A DNA stretch of 64,000 bases from Ceratodon purpureus (GCA_014871385.1 CM026422.1:20884177-20948176); one strand, 5' to 3'. Numbered from the stretch's first letter, positions 23,098 to 37,109 are shown. Notes: generated by a model not told the origin, from the sequence alone. A program made the numbers and translations.

Positions 23098-23858
23098 TTA
23101 TTGACCGTAGTATGTGAACTTTTTACCGCAATCCATACATTTATACCTTGGTTGAGTTTGCCCGGCAGTTTTTTGATTATTAAAGTATTGGAACTCAGTC
23201 TTCGATGAAGGGCAATTTGGACATTTCTTTTCCACTTGGCGAAGATGGTCAGGCTCAAAGATACCCCTTGGTCGTCCGGGCCCACCCTTGTGTAATTTTT
23301 TTTTAACTGGTGGAATTTCTTCAGCATCCACGGATGATTGATGTGGCTCAAGCAGTGGTGCCTGAATTTCTCTAGGTCTTCCTCTTGGCTTGCTTGAATT
23401 ACCATTAACCTTGGATTCCTCATTTTTCGTATCTCCAACGTTTAGCCTATGCGAGAAGCCTTGATGTTCCATACCCTCTTTTGGCAAAGACTCCAATTCG
23501 TTATTGATTTGTTGCACATCAATAGGACGTTGTATGTCATTTGCATTCAATCGGCGATGAAGAATAGGCCTCGGTAATTGTTCTAGATGTTGATAGTCTT
23601 GGGCTTGTGTGTTATTTGTATTCAATCTGCCATAAAGATGTTGATATTGTTGGGCTTGTGTGTTACTTGTATTCACTCTGCCACAAAGATGTTGATAGAC
23701 TTGTTGGACTTGTGTGTTATTTGTATTCAAACTGGGACAAAGAACAGGCCTTTGTATATGTTCTGCATGTTGATAGACTGGGGCTTGTTGAAATAGATAA
23801 GATATATTTGGAACGGGTCTAAATATACCGGCAGTGGTTTGAGCATTATGAATACATG
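23098..23858 (-). pseudogene. Dof-like gene copy 2, 3' part (cut by a MULE)
   Basis: Encodes the C-terminal two thirds of a close paralogue of the 18212-19249 protein: CIHNAQTTAGIF, three LNTNNTQ-type repeats, both AT-hook motifs and the complete C-terminal CPNC...CMDC finger, ending one residue later than copy 1. The frame is open up to the junction at 23858, where the Mutator-like element begins. The missing N-terminal part lies 18.5 kb away at 42349-42709 in the same orientation. Both halves lack internal stops, so the interruption looks recent. A chimeric frame continues from here into the element up to 24045. Confidence 0.85.
23850..23858. repeat. Left 9-bp target-site duplication of the MULE
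   Basis: GAATACATG, identical to 42340-42348 and present once in the intact paralogue (ATTATGAATACATGTATT). Nine bases is the typical Mutator duplication length. Confidence 0.9.
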
Positions 23859-23886
23859 GGGTCGCACTAACTACCCCCCCACAAAC
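23859..23886 (+). repeat. Left terminal inverted repeat of the MULE
   Basis: The 28-base left end pairs with the right end in inverted orientation. The inner 19 bases (TAACTACCCCCCCACAAAC) differ at one position from the right end; the outer 9 match only partly. Confidence 0.8.
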
Positions 23887-24505
23887 TCTACATTTTGCAC
23901 ATTTCGGGCAGGAGGGGGCTGCCCGGTACAGGCTGTCTCTCCCATGACCATCCCGGGTCTCAGTGGGACCCGGCCTTCTGACAGCGAACCCGTGACGGCT
24001 ATGCCAGCTGTCTTTGCCAGCCCTGCGTGGCCTATGGATGAGCATTAACGACTTTTGGTTGGGCTCTGTTACCCCAGGCAGGGCTTGTCCTGCAGTGGGG
24101 TTTTATGAATGGCGGGTCCCATAAGTTTTTGTGCTGCCAACTAATCCGGATCTGAGAATTTAAACTACACTTTAGATAACGGATAATTCCGACATTCTTC
24201 TAAGAATGGGGGTATCTAAAGGTTTAGGCAAATCATGCAGTGCAGATTATTTGTTGTTCTACTAGGATCCAAAAATTAGGGTTCCTTTTGGTATTAGGGT
24301 TAGAGTGGATGCGGCTTAGGGTTTATGCTGCACCAAACACATGTTCTGCTTAAAAGATGTATTTCGTCCTGCAACAAACGTGTGCAATGAAGAGGAATTA
24401 GAGAGGAACTGATGTGGTTTAGGTTTCTCTGTTTTGTGTGAGTGAATTGTTTGTCTTCCCTTTGATTATATGGTTTAGGGTTGACTTACTACGTAGTTCT
24501 AAAAA

Positions 24506-27500
24506 ATGGCCCCAGGTGTTGATCTGTCCAGTGATGACTCGGACTGTTGCATTGTCCCTAGGCGTTTACATGAAGCAGTGAAGCTCAGTAAGAAGGTGAT
24601 AGGAGGTCCTTATGAACTAGGTGCAGCATTTGTTGACCTGACAATTGAGAAACATCTTGATGAAACTAGAGAAGCAGGGAATGGAAAGTCTAGGGAGGAT
24701 CCAATTCAGATTGGTGGGTCGTTGAAGAAAGGGGAAGTTGGTCCATCATTTGTTGATTTATGTTCTGAGTACAGCAGTGATTCCACGTTCAATTTGAATG
24801 ATGCTGGATTTAGGTATTCCAAGAGCTCAGTAGTGGACCTTTGGGAGGGTTCATCTCAGCCTTCTTTCTATGAGCGTCCTGTGCACATTGATGTCACAAG
24901 TGATAACACGTTGTCTAGGGACTTTTCAACTTACCACAATTCCCAAAACTCTGCTGGTATAGGTGGTCCAGTGAGGAGGGAAGTTGTTAGTGATGAGTCT
25001 TCTATGCTATCCTCTGGAACTGATGATGTTATTGAGAGACTCCGTTCTTTAAGTACTGGAATGAAAGAGATGTATGTAGACTCTGAAGTATACTTGTCAG
25101 AACATTCTTCTGCTTCTGAGAACTATACTGATGTAGATCTGGGTAAGGGGAACGGTATGGGAGAATGTGGAAACGCAGCTGATGTCAAGTGTGATCAGCT
25201 GCCAACATCGATGGTTGCAGATTTTAAGAGTACGAAGGTCAATCTGACTAAGATTCAAGGCCCTTCAAAACAGGCAACTCCAGGGTGTGGGACGAAGTCA
25301 GAGAACGTGGGAGAAGGTCTTTCTACCGATGGTGCTTCGAAGAAAGCTGTAGGGGCTCATGGTGCTCCAAAGGCAGAGGCCGTTCCTGCAGCATCACCAA
25401 AACGGCGATCTGCAAGGCCTACAGTCCGGAAGAGGAACTTCTGTACAAGCTCAGGAAAGGCACCACCGATTGTACTTGTTGATGACTGGGATACCGAAGA
25501 GTTCCCTTACCAGGGACCAGAGCGCGAGAAGGAGCTTCTGAAGAAACTGAGGGAATTCAAGCAAACTCCACCACCAGGACCTTTTTGCAAAGATGACATC
25601 TCCTGGGAGCCAATTCGAACTCAAAGTGCAGGACAATACTTTTTACACGAGGTTGCCGTAATTCCATGGAGCAGATTGGATGACTTCAGAACTGGAGAAG
25701 GTATGGATAAAAATTTCCCGTGCAGGTTCACTAAGGAGACTCAAAGGAAGAGGGCACCAGGCTCTCTAAATATCCCTCGAGCAAATAGCGCGTCCAAGGT
25801 TATTAGGTAATGAATCCCTGATGCCTGTTTCATATGGTTTCGAGCAGATTCTGAAGTTAAAAATGAATCTGAACCTTCAAATTCTAAACGTTGTTCTGCA
25901 ATACATTGCTCAGGTTCAGTTGTAACTACGGTCCTGCTGATGACTCCGCTATCTATATCAAGGACCTGAAGGGTCTCCTACAAGCAGAGCAATTGAAGAG
26001 GAAGAAGACAATAGCCACTGTATTACAGAAGAAGAAGCGAGGGAAAAAGCCCATGGCAGATTATGATGTCATGTCCTCTGACAGAAAAACAGGCCATCAG
26101 AAGACTCGCATCGGTCAGAAGGAGGCTGGAACCTCGATGAAGAGGGGGTGCTTGCGGCACTTCATTGCAAAGCAGAACTACATGGATAACAGCTTGTGTC
26201 AACTTGTATACAAGATAAGCGAGCATGTGAATAGCAATGGGGACCAGTGTCACGGTGTGGCAGTGGCTGGTTTCAAACATTCTATGGGCACATGTCTCTC
26301 TGATAAGAAGAAGAGTGAGCTCACTGAACTCCTGGATTGTGGCTTAACACCAACTCAGGTGATGGTACAGCACAAGGCGCACATGATGGAGCTCGCCTTA
26401 CAGAATGTCCCAGTGCATAGGGACATGATCGTCTTGCCTCATGACGTCAGGAACTTGGCCAACAAGCGTGCAGGGGATTTGTGGATGAAGCACAAGAACG
26501 AGGTTGTGAGCTTGAGAATGTGGAAGGACGAGAACATTAAACGTGTTTTTTTTTACCAGGAGCACAGCTTGCTCGACATGAATATCACTGAGCAGCAGAA
26601 CAACCCCTTTGCACTCGGATTTCAAACTGAATGGCAATTTGAAATGTTGCTCAAGTTTGGAAATAAAGGGGCCCTTGCAATCGATGCTACCTTCGGCACA
26701 AGCCACTCAAGGGTAAGACAATCTCAGTTGCTGTTTTGTGTTTTGTTTTGAATGCTGCTGTTGAGGAGGTTCTGTGACCTCATAGTAAACAATCGAAGTG
26801 TAGAGTGTTTACACATTCGTGGACTACGCCTAAGCATATCTCCGTTGTCTGGATTGCACTACAAGCCAACCCCTGTTACTAACTGCTCTTGTAAATATGT
26901 TCTCCAGTATCCTCTATACACCGTGATGGTGTTTGACGAATGGAGAAGCGGGATACCTGTAGCGTACTTCTTCTCTTCTTCAGCAAAAGAAGAACATCTA
27001 CAGCCTATACTACAGGCCTTGAAGGACAAAGTCACCAAGAAACTACCTTCCTGGGAGCCTTCTTCTATCATTGTTGACAATGCCCAAGCGGAAATTAACG
27101 TCTTGCAGTAAGTTATTAGAAGAGTTTAGGGTCTAAATGAATAGCATGTTTCATACATCAACACTGGTTTGCTTTGTCTTGTCTTGCTTTGTCCAGTGAT
27201 CCTGACTTATTCATTGTCTTGCTGGACTGTAGAAAGCTCTGGCCACAGTCGAAGATCCTTCTTTGCTTCTGGCACGTGAAGAAGGCATGGGCCGAGAATG
27301 CTAGAACAAAGATAAGTCGCATTGAGGATAGGGCTAAAACATTGAAGGAAGTTGGAGACATCATGTATGGGAAGGGATTCGTCCACGGGAATGATCCTGT
27401 GGAGTGGGCCAACAGCGAACTTGATAAAATTCGATTGCGTCGCCCATCTGCAGAGAGATTCATGAAATACATTGATAAACATTGGAGGAAGAAGATAGGG

Positions 27501-28457
27501 ATGTGGTGCATCTCGAATCGGAATATTCCTCATGCAGGACAGAACACGAACGCTGCTATAGAGTCGTACCACGCTAATCTAAAGCGCATACTGTACCTGG
27601 AGAAGCAACGATTTATGGGGCGGCGAATGGATTGGACGGCTGATGATCTGCAGCGAGTAGTGACTGGGCACTACTGGTACTTCAGGGTGTTAAAGGAGTA
27701 CGGATTCATTCGGAACAGGAAGCAAGAGATTATCATTTGTAGTGCCATATTGGCCGCCCAAGAAATCCCAGATGACTACGTTAGCTTGAATCCAGGGGGC
27801 GAGGATATTGCACTTGTTGTCTCAGTGAACAATTATCCCCAGGTACATACCGTTTATGGACCTGATACTGAATGGGCTCAGTGTGATTGTTTTATGGCAG
27901 AACAGGGCACAATGTGCAAGCATGTGATGAAGTGTTTTGTCATGAAACACCCTGACATTGAGGAGGGCCTTATCCTTCGGGAGGCAGGATCAAAGTGTGG
28001 AGTACAGAGGACAATCCCACTAGCTCAGTGTTTTGAATCTATGCCCCGAGAAGAGGATGAGGATGTGGGCGGTGCAGAATCAGACAACAGTTCTAGTGCA
28101 TCATGTGTAATAGGGCCAAGTATTGGTAGTGCAAAGAACCCTATCGTTCTAAACAGTACGGAGATGCAGTACAACACTACACCAACAGCACAACGACCAC
28201 TCACACAGGACAGCCCAGAGGTTGTTTTCAAGGACCTCCTATGTACCGCTGCACAACACACTGCACTGCAGCTTCATCTGGTGTCAGACTTAAAAATCAT
28301 AAGAGGGAAGTACAAAAGGATGATAGCTCGTGGAATAGTTCGTCCTGACAGTAAGGATACCCCTGCGGCATTTCCACTTAGAGGTGGGGACTGGTCCTTA
28401 AAGAGAAAACCAGGTCGCCTTGAAACACCAAAATCTGGTAAACGATCTAGGGTGTAG
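24506..28457 (+). CDS. Mutator-like (MULE) transposase
   Basis: DDE transposase expected to cut and move the 18.5-kb element. Four exons in phase: 24506-25806, 25914-26712, 26908-27107 and 27233-28457, giving 1174 aa. The N-terminal 430 residues are Ser/Asp-rich and poorly conserved. A conserved block starts at TPPPGPFCKDDISW and continues through MKRGCLRHFIAKQ. The MULE core has Asp691 (AIDATFGTS), Asp757 (IIVDNAQAE), FWHVKKAW and Glu877 (NTNAAIESYH), i.e. the expected D, D and E. A SWIM zinc finger follows: Cys984, Cys986, Cys995, His997 (CDCFMAEQGTMCKH). The exon 3/4 junction (Q then KLWP) is set by the paralogue at 58126, which splices at the same place. No break was seen, so this copy may be functional. 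It ends 348 bases from the stop of the convergent ULP gene A. Confidence 0.88.
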
Positions 28458-28804
28458 CATTCAGTCGGGCCTGATACTTCTCTTTCCCTCAAGCTATGTG
28501 CTGTTTAGAGTTAATGATCATTACATGTGTGATGAAGGTAATGTGGAGCCTTTATTATGTAGTGCTCCTTATAGGCTATATCTTTTTGTCTGCTTTAGTA
28601 TTTCTCGTTTGCCCGTTAGGCATATTGTGTACCAGGGTTCGTACCTACCATTTCAGATATAAACATCAGAGTATTCTATACTAAGTCTACCACGTTGTTG
28701 CATTGTTATTGCATCGGACATGAAGGAGTTCCATTTGTAATATACAACAACAGTACCCATACATGCAGTACATATATATTTCTTATAAAATGTGCACAAC
28801 AATC

Positions 28805-31800
28805 TCATGTGTTGTGGATACATGACACCACAGAGGTGCATCCACAATGCTTCAACCCTCCAGACTCCACTCTACTCTTCCATCTAGAAAATCCTCCCAA
28901 AAGTTGAACATACGTACTGCTGGGCTTAACACATTTAAACTGATCTCGCGTTGGAAAAGGCACGACTTGCAACGGTGCACCCCTGTGACTTGCACCACGT
29001 ACTACTGAAAGCCCTCTATGTCTGTGTTGCTGCGATGGTACCTTTCGGCGATTAGAAAGGGACAGTGGCATCCGTCTCCCTGCTCCAGATCGGTCTACTT
29101 GAGGCTGCTCTTCTTGCTTGTCACGGGCGGGAGGACACTGAAGGTCCGCCATTGCCACCAGGATTTCCTTCACCTCTAACTCTAGCTTCTCCATAACCTA
29201 GTGGGTAAACGAAATAGAAGAACAGAAGAATGTAAGGGAGTACACGTCTTACTCAAACGATCTCAAGCAATGGCTGTGAAAGAGAGGACGAATACCATAC
29301 GGGTGAGATCTTATGTAGTCATCTCAGTCACCACCTGCGTGGGCCCCCCTAAACCCTAAATTTTGTACAACTGTGCAGCCCACTTGGGCAGCACAAAAAA
29401 CACCTATTTTAGGGCACCACCCTCATGAGAACAATGCAGTTTAAATTAATAAGAAATCATGTCCATACATTCAGAGTACTCAGACGACGTGTGATACCGA
29501 AAGAACTATAGTATCAAATTGGTCCATATCTTGTGCCTAACCCCATGTCGCCCCAGTTTTCTCTTTAATGCGCCCCGATCGCCGAGGTGGGGACGCGTCT
29601 CCTCTCTTTCCCTTAGTTCTGTCTTGTACTTTGCTTGTGATTACGTCATGGAAGCCCACGCTTACCTTACATTCCAAATCATCCACAAGCCCGGTAACTA
29701 TGGCGCGCAAGATTGCAATCTTCAATTCTGCTTTGATCTCAAGAACCTCCTTCTCTCCAAATATGTGAGACATCTGGATCAATAAAGGAGAATAGTAAGA
29801 TTTGAAGTTTCGGTTTGAAAAAAAAAACTTACTTCAAAGCTTAGCAATGTTGCAGGACAACACACCTCCTGCCTCCAGTCCACAAACCGCTTGTTCGACC
29901 AGTATGTCACGTACATGATAATGTAGCACATCACGTAATATCCGCAAGACCAGTCATCACCTTGCTGTGGACATTTCACACGGATCCAGGAGTTTAGGTC
30001 TGTGGCATTCACCCATGTGGCAGATCCTTCCTTGTGTCCCACAGCAATGCACCACAACTTCCCTAGGGACTGATGTAGTTTCGTAGAGCCATGCAATGTT
30101 TCTCCGGAATTTGAATCGAACTTCAAGAAATGTTCACTGGAGAGAATCGCCAGGCTCCAATGCTCACTGTTAACAATAGGGACCATGATAGTGTTGCCCT
30201 TCACGTGCCTGAACCCGGAGCTCATATGAAAGCACCGACGCAGTGCTTCGATGTCCGTTGTCTTCCGGATGACTTCGTACAGGGCTGTTGCTGGCAGTGA
30301 ATTACAAAGGAGAATTGGCTCTGGCACGCAGTCTTGAAACCAAGCACAAAAGAAGTCCATCGAGGGGGAACTGACTCTACCTTCTGGCGAGTCTACTAAC
30401 TGCATGTCCGGGACGGGGTACAAGGTTGTGCTGCCTTTCCGGAAGACAAAGGACAGGAATGCCGCCTCCTCTGGGCCGTGATCTTCAGATATACGTTCCC
30501 TTGATATTCTGTACGCGCTGCATGAAGGACATGAGAGTTCAAATATAAGTACAAAGTACGTTCCAAGGCTGTAGCACAAAGAAGAACATGCAATATGTTG
30601 CAAGGCTATAGTACAAAAAAGAACACACAGTAGAGGGATGGCAAAGTTTGAAAGGACGATGAAGAGGATTTTGTTCTAGCAACTGTATGAAAATTTACAT
30701 GGGATAAGCTACGGTCTATACTACCTACTGGGCTGGGCCCATACTGTGGAGGTTCGAGGTGCCGGATCTGTAAGAGGTCGCGGTATCTCCAATGGCAAGG
30801 ACTGTGCTGATTTGTAATCTTTTGTTGGTGAATTAGTCGACTCATTGAGGTTAAAGGCTGCTGGTGCGAAAGCCGGATCTTCTGGTGTACGTAGCAATCC
30901 AATCAATGGTCTTGCTTGCAGGAAATGGGCTACGATCCGCGACGGTGGTGTTACGGGAGATGGAGTTGCATCCATGTGTTGACCCCGATCTGGGGCAATA
31001 GTCGCTAGAGGGAGCACTTCTGGTATACTGCTGGATGGAGGAAGACCATCACCCACACAGTCGGTATGCAGGACATGTGATCTGTTCACCGGCGGCTGGA
31101 TGCTTCTGGGGGGGTCTTGTCCTGCTATGTCTTCTATGGGATAGGAACCAAGGTCACTGCCGAGATCCAGAGGTCGCATGGGGGAAATAGCGGCAGATAT
31201 ACGGGACGGCCCCAGCTTTAAAGCCAGATGTGCTGGAGTTCGGCGGTACCACCTCTGGTTCGGTAGAAGCACCGATGGACTGGGATTCTTCATATGCTCA
31301 TACAATATCCTCCTCTCTCTCTCACCCCCGTGAGCCTCTGGAAACACCTCTATATTCCCCCAATCTATCTGAAATGTTTGGGAGCTAATCAATTGAGAGC
31401 AGAAAGGGATATCTAAATGTGCGAGATCGATGGACGGCTGCGCTCCTTTATATCCAAGCCTCTGGAAAGTCAATTCCAATTCCTTCTCGCGGAGGTCCAT
31501 TAGCGCCTGTACTGCCTTATCAACATACTTCTTCAAAGATGGAGGGGGGTACGGTACATTATCCAGTCCAAGCATTCCCCAACCAACATCGACGTCCTCA
31601 CGTACATATAGTATCTTAGAAGTAACCTGACATATACACAGACTTCAGATGTTATAAGTCCTGTAACCATTCTGCAGTACATCAAAACCAAATGCAGCAA
31701 ATAACATAGACATTGTATTTCAAGCACATTACAACCGAATTGTCTGTTTAATACCTCGTCACAATGTTTTCGAAGCAAAGTTGGATCGCTTGGGCCCTGT

Positions 31801-34738
31801 GCCCACCACATGGCAGCAAGCACATCTCCGTACGCATCAGTACGATGCATGTCTAGCACAGCCCGTCTGGCAACACGACAGAGAAAACTCTCAATTTTCT
31901 CCAGTACGGGTTCCTGGTTCCAGCCTTGAAACGCCATAAGACCAACCATATCCCTCGAACATGTACTGAGAGGATAACAGAACCCTACCTTTATGCAAGG
32001 AAACAATGACCACCCAATGTCTATTATGTCTTGCGCACAAGAGGATAGTCTCTGCGACTCTATCCTGTCCCTAGCAATGGCCAACACTTTTTCCCTCGTC
32101 ATCCCATTCACGGGATGGGCGAGAGCACAAGTGCGCCCCAGCGACACTCTGGTATACAACTTCAAAGCCCTTACGATATGTGGGCACTCTAGCTCTAAGG
32201 TCATTGGTTCAGCTGTAGCTTCCTTCTGCAGCACAGCCAAAATACTCTCCAGTTCCTCTGAAGTGTGGTTCCAGGGTCGATCTGGTAGCCCCTGAACAGT
32301 CTGCCGTGTTAATATCCTGAAAAGAGGAGACCATGCCCATGTACTGTCTTCAACTTTCATTCTCTCTTTGTCCTCAAATCGCCGCAGCTGAGTTCGAATG
32401 TGAGCCTCTCGCTTCTCCTGTAGTGCTATCTCAGCATTGAGCTTAAGGGACACGTACTCTGCCTTTTCCCCTAGATACTTCAAGTACAATCTCAGCTTCT
32501 TTAGTTCTGCTTTCCTACCCTCCAGGTTTGCTGGTTTTATGTATGGATTCCAAGGCTTAACGGACATCATGACAAACTGGACCACTTCTGCGTGATGTTC
32601 TCCGTCTTTACCAGCACCCTGCAGTACAAAATAACAAGTTTATACCACAAATTTTATTTAGTGTATCCCACTGAATGCAATACCAAAGTCTCATGGACTG
32701 CCCCATATGCCATGTTACAAAGCACCGCAAAGACAACCTACTTCTTGCAGTACTGCACACTGAATTAGGATCCGCAGTACAAAGTGTTCAGTACCTGAGC
32801 TTCTCTCCACGCCACCCAAGGCCCGATAGATGCTAAAATCTTTGCGCCTAGTTGGTCATGTATCTCCAGTTCTTCTAACGCCATCATGCACGATTCAGGG
32901 TCGTGGAGCAATGATCGCTCTACTATTATAGCCTTAGGGGATTCCTGAAGGAGGTAGTACAATCCTGCAATGCTTTGGGGAACAGGGGGGGGGGCCCAGC
33001 TTGTATTCACCGTCGAGAGTAAGCGATGCTGCGTACTGTTGAGCCCTCTGCATTACATCTTCTCTACTCATGTTGTCGCCAATGTAGTGCAGATCATCAT
33101 TGTCTACAGATGAGCTTCGAACTGGTAAATTCGGTCCAGGCACTGAAATTTTGGGAGCCTCCAATCCTGCACCTAAGTCACGTACCCTTCCACTCTCATC
33201 CCCGCCATCCAAATGCTCTGCGGCGTAGAACTGGGAGACATAAAGAATGTCTTCCATGACGTCTGAATCCGATCTCACATTGTCTAACCCCTGTAGGACA
33301 TCAGGTCCTTCTGGCACCTTAAACCTCTTGCGTTTCCTATCATCCCAGGTCTCTGACTCCTTGTTCGGAGGAAAAGAATGTTCCGTGCTCACTCGACATA
33401 TGGTGTCTTGTAGCTCTTCCACCTGTTTTCTACCAACGCGCCCCTGACCTGTCCTGACTTTTCTAACTTGTGCTGCAGTTTGTTTTGCCACCCCTGTTTT
33501 CCCCTTTTCGCTCTCTACCTTCTGTTTACCCCTTTCTGACACTCGAAGATCTGTCTCCTGCACTACACCTGTCACTGTTGTAGTCCGCGGATTCCAGGGA
33601 CGACTGCCCTCTTCTCTAGGAAACGACAAGTGAAACTCTGCAAGAATGTCCTTCACCGCCCCTCGTTCACTCTGCAGAAACGTTGGGTACATTTTAAGCA
33701 CACCTGTACCGTCCTTCTTCCACGCATCGCATTGATCCTTGTAACGGTGATAAGATAGTGCATTTTTATCCGAAAAATCTTTATGACAGTACCTGCACCA
33801 ATAGTAATACCGTTTCTCCAGCGGCGGGTCTTGCCAGTAGTGGTATCGGCATAGATAATGAGCCTCAATGACTAGCTCCTTGAACTCCCGCTCAGTGTAT
33901 AAACAGGCACAAGGTACTCTCCCTTGTTTTAGCTCAGACCGGTACACAGGCTCCTCTCCGACCGTGACCCCCTACATTTCAATACATCTTCAATTACCGA
34001 GCACAAAGCCGATACACTAAAACCGTCCCAGAAATCAAATCCACTAAGACATTAGAATGTAACGCACCTGTAATTTGCCCACAGCTCCTCGCAGAATCAG
34101 CTCTTTCCAACGCTCGTATCCTAGCCCTTCAATTAGACGTGTGTCTTTATTCACTATCAGCTTCTCGTCCTCGGGGAAAGACACTCGACCAGCCGTGAAT
34201 CCGATGTTCGGGAGAGTGGATGACCCTTTGATACCATTTGCCCCTCCTGGTTCCATCACAGTCCATCTACGAGGGATGGGTTTCTTCTTAATTTCTGCGA
34301 AGTCCGAGTCTGAACTGGTTGCAGAAGAGTTTGCTTCATGACCTCCTCCAGACCCTCCAGGAACCCCTTCTCGTAAACCTAATAGCGGCTCAACTGCAGC
34401 GTCAATTCCCTCAGCTAGCACAGAGTTCCGTTGCGATCTCGCCCTTGTGCTTCTACCTAGTCCATACAACAACCGTGCCCAATAGATTTCAGGACAAGAA
34501 AACAGCAGCAAAACGTTGCCCTAAGTAGACCATACTTTTAGAGTTTTGGAACCCAACAAATAATTCAGCACTGGAAACCAACGTATCATATTCAACAGCA
34601 AATTCACGAAATAGAAGTCACGAAGGAAAACCCATAATTAATCTCTTCGAAATTCCAACTCAAAAATGCGATAGACTGCAAACCCTATACTCTAGTCCTA
34701 CCTGCATCTCCGTTGGTGACCACCTTCACTCGCCCCAT
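28805..34738 (-). CDS. ULP1-type protease gene A of the MULE
   Basis: Eight exons inferred by splice signals, phase and alignment to gene B: 34702-34738, 34068-34456, 32795-33971, 31755-32618, 30725-31626, 29833-30517, 29666-29773 and 28805-29197, about 1517 aa. Order: short N-terminus (MGRVKVVTNGDAG); a Cys-rich block (CACLYTEREFKELVIEAHY, then CRYCHKDFSDKNALSYHRY) like a C2HC finger; a basic linker; a conserved middle (PWNPYIKPANLEGR, ESQRLSSCAQDIIDIGWSLF); then a C48/ULP1 protease with His (NSEHWSLAIL), Asp (LKFDS), Gln (VKCPQQGD) and Cys (WSCGYY). ULP1 proteases process SUMO or related modifiers; what MULE versions do is unknown. A 10-G run at 32985-32994 shifts exon 3 by one base relative to gene B, so this copy is probably broken there or misread in the assembly. 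Confidence 0.72.
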
Positions 34739-37109
34739 CCCCCTTTGAGCACTTTTCTACAAGCGCTCCCCAGTCCTCCCGGCCGCTCATCAGCTTCTCC
34801 CTCCCGTCTTCAAAGTTGCCTTGCGAACCCTGTACCCGCAACCACGCCCCCGTTGATGTAGCGATTCCCCTATCAAAACACATCAATGGAGGCACCGTGA
34901 AGAAGCACACTCCCTAAACTTCGCAATGGAAATATAAGACTCTTCGCTGCAGCACAAGTGTAAGCTACAATGCGCTAAAATCAAGTATGCAGTACAACCA
35001 CTTAACAGGACAAACGATGTCAATGAGAACCACTCTCTGTATTGTAAGTTACTCAAACTCCGACACCACGGTAGAATTCAAGAAACCTTAAACCAGTCTC
35101 TTATAAACATCAATCTGTAGATGCTCTTGTCCCACCAGACGGTACTGAACCTTAGAAACAAGAGTATTGGAGTCGTATGTCTTGGAATTGAAAATATTCA
35201 AATTTTTTAAATTTGTAATCATGTCTCATAATTTTATCAAACTATATTCGAATCATACATATGAATATGTATATTATATTGTTCTTTCTTTACTACTCAT
35301 TAAAATCCCAAGTACTTATTTATCTTCTGCATATATATTCTTTAATTTGACATTTACTCTTTATTATATTATTTTTATGTTTTTTTTCCATATTAGCAAT
35401 GTGAACATAGTTTTCTATTTATTAAGAATTTATTTTGTTTTCCCATTGAATTTCTCTATTTCCTTCTCTTGAATATTTAAATGTTTCTTCCAACCTTTGT
35501 TTATTAGTTTTCATATATATCATTTAATTTATTTACATTGTTGTATTTAAATCATTTGTTATCATCTATAGTTCTCTTTTTAATTCATTTTATACCTTCT
35601 AAATTTTGTATACATCATTCTATTTTTGTTTATGTTGTTTCTTTAATTTTGTTTTGAATTTATTTTCTTTGTTCTATTTAAATCATTGATTATCGTCTTT
35701 TGTTTTCTTTTTAGTTCATTTCGTCCTCTTAAAATTTCTATACATCATTTTGTTTTTGTTTGTGATGTTTTCGTTTCTTCAGATTTAATTTAATTTATAT
35801 TTTATTTCATTTATTTACTTTATTTTTTTCATTTCTGTTCTTGCTATTTATATTTCATTTCTACATTTTATCTTTTTTTTTTCTTTTTTTTTTAAAAATT
35901 TTGCTTCATTTAATTTAATTTCTTTCCTTTTCTATATTGTTTTTTGTTTGGTACAACTCCATTCAACGTTGTTATTTTATATTTCTCAACCATCTCAATA
36001 TTTGCCCATCCAAGTACTGCAATTCTAAATCTTTATTTTATACTATTTCAATTTTTTGGTCTTTTTGTTTGTTTTTTTAATCGTACACTCGTATTGCATT
36101 GTGAACTCTCTCCCTCTCTCTAAATATATGTAGTAATTATATATATATTAAATATTCTCCATTAAATCTACCTCATTGGTGTATTATAATAAATTCGTCC
36201 ATACATTTTCATTTCTGGTTTTATTCCTTTACATGTTTTTTTTTTTTTTTTTTTTTTAAAATATTTTTTATTCTTTTTTTTTTTTGTAATATCTTTATTC
36301 TCCTACTATTTATCTTCTTGCTCTTGACCTCTTCATTTACCCATTCCGTTTTTTTCCTTCTTATTTAATTTTCCCTTTTGTACGTTTATCAGTTTATCCT
36401 TATATTTAAAACATCTTTACCAACTTCCACAATTTTTAATTTCTTTAATTTTGTTTTTTTTTTCCATAAATTTACGACGTCCCTTTTAATACCCAAAGTG
36501 TTTTATTATGTATCTTCTATTATTTGTCCCCTTATTTTTTTGTGCTACTATGTATTTATTCGAAATTTTAATCCCCTTTTCTTTTTATTAGATGCTGAAT
36601 GTTGTTTTTCCCTATAACTGGAGAGTACAGTACCCTTGACCAAGAATTTGTAATTTTGTGCTGCAGTTTAGATATTCCTTTTGCTCTATTTCACCTATCA
36701 CTTTCTAGCACAAATTCTTCATCCCTTAATTATCTTTTGTTTTTTGGGCCAATGTTGTCATTTATCTTCATTGGTTTATTTTATTTATTTATTTATTTTT
36801 CATTCTCTACTTTCCTTTGTGCTTGGATCTAGGTTTTCTTTTATCACGCCTTCGAATGCTTTGTACTATTTATGTACTGCACATTCATATCCTGGTAAAT
36901 CTTAGAGACCTCTACACCAGCATTACAGATCAATATGAATAATGGGGCGAGCATTCAAACATTTAAAGAGCGTGGAAAGCGGGACCCAAAGTACTTCTAA
37001 AAGACATCATTTACAAACTTAGTGACGCCAAGGTCAATACCGTCCAAACGATAGCATCCAAGTGCACCTAAACCTATTTTCACATCCAGAGCTGGAATTA
37101 GGTCATTCA
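34739..37109. other. T-rich spacer inside the MULE
   Basis: Between the two ULP genes. From about 35170 to 36900 the plus strand is strongly T-rich, with many T-runs and few G. No coding signal was seen. Either an old noncoding insertion or a composition-biased spacer. Confidence 0.5.

Noticed and set aside
35167-36905. Phe-rich short frames in the T-rich spacer
   Set aside because: Low-complexity T-rich DNA, not coding.
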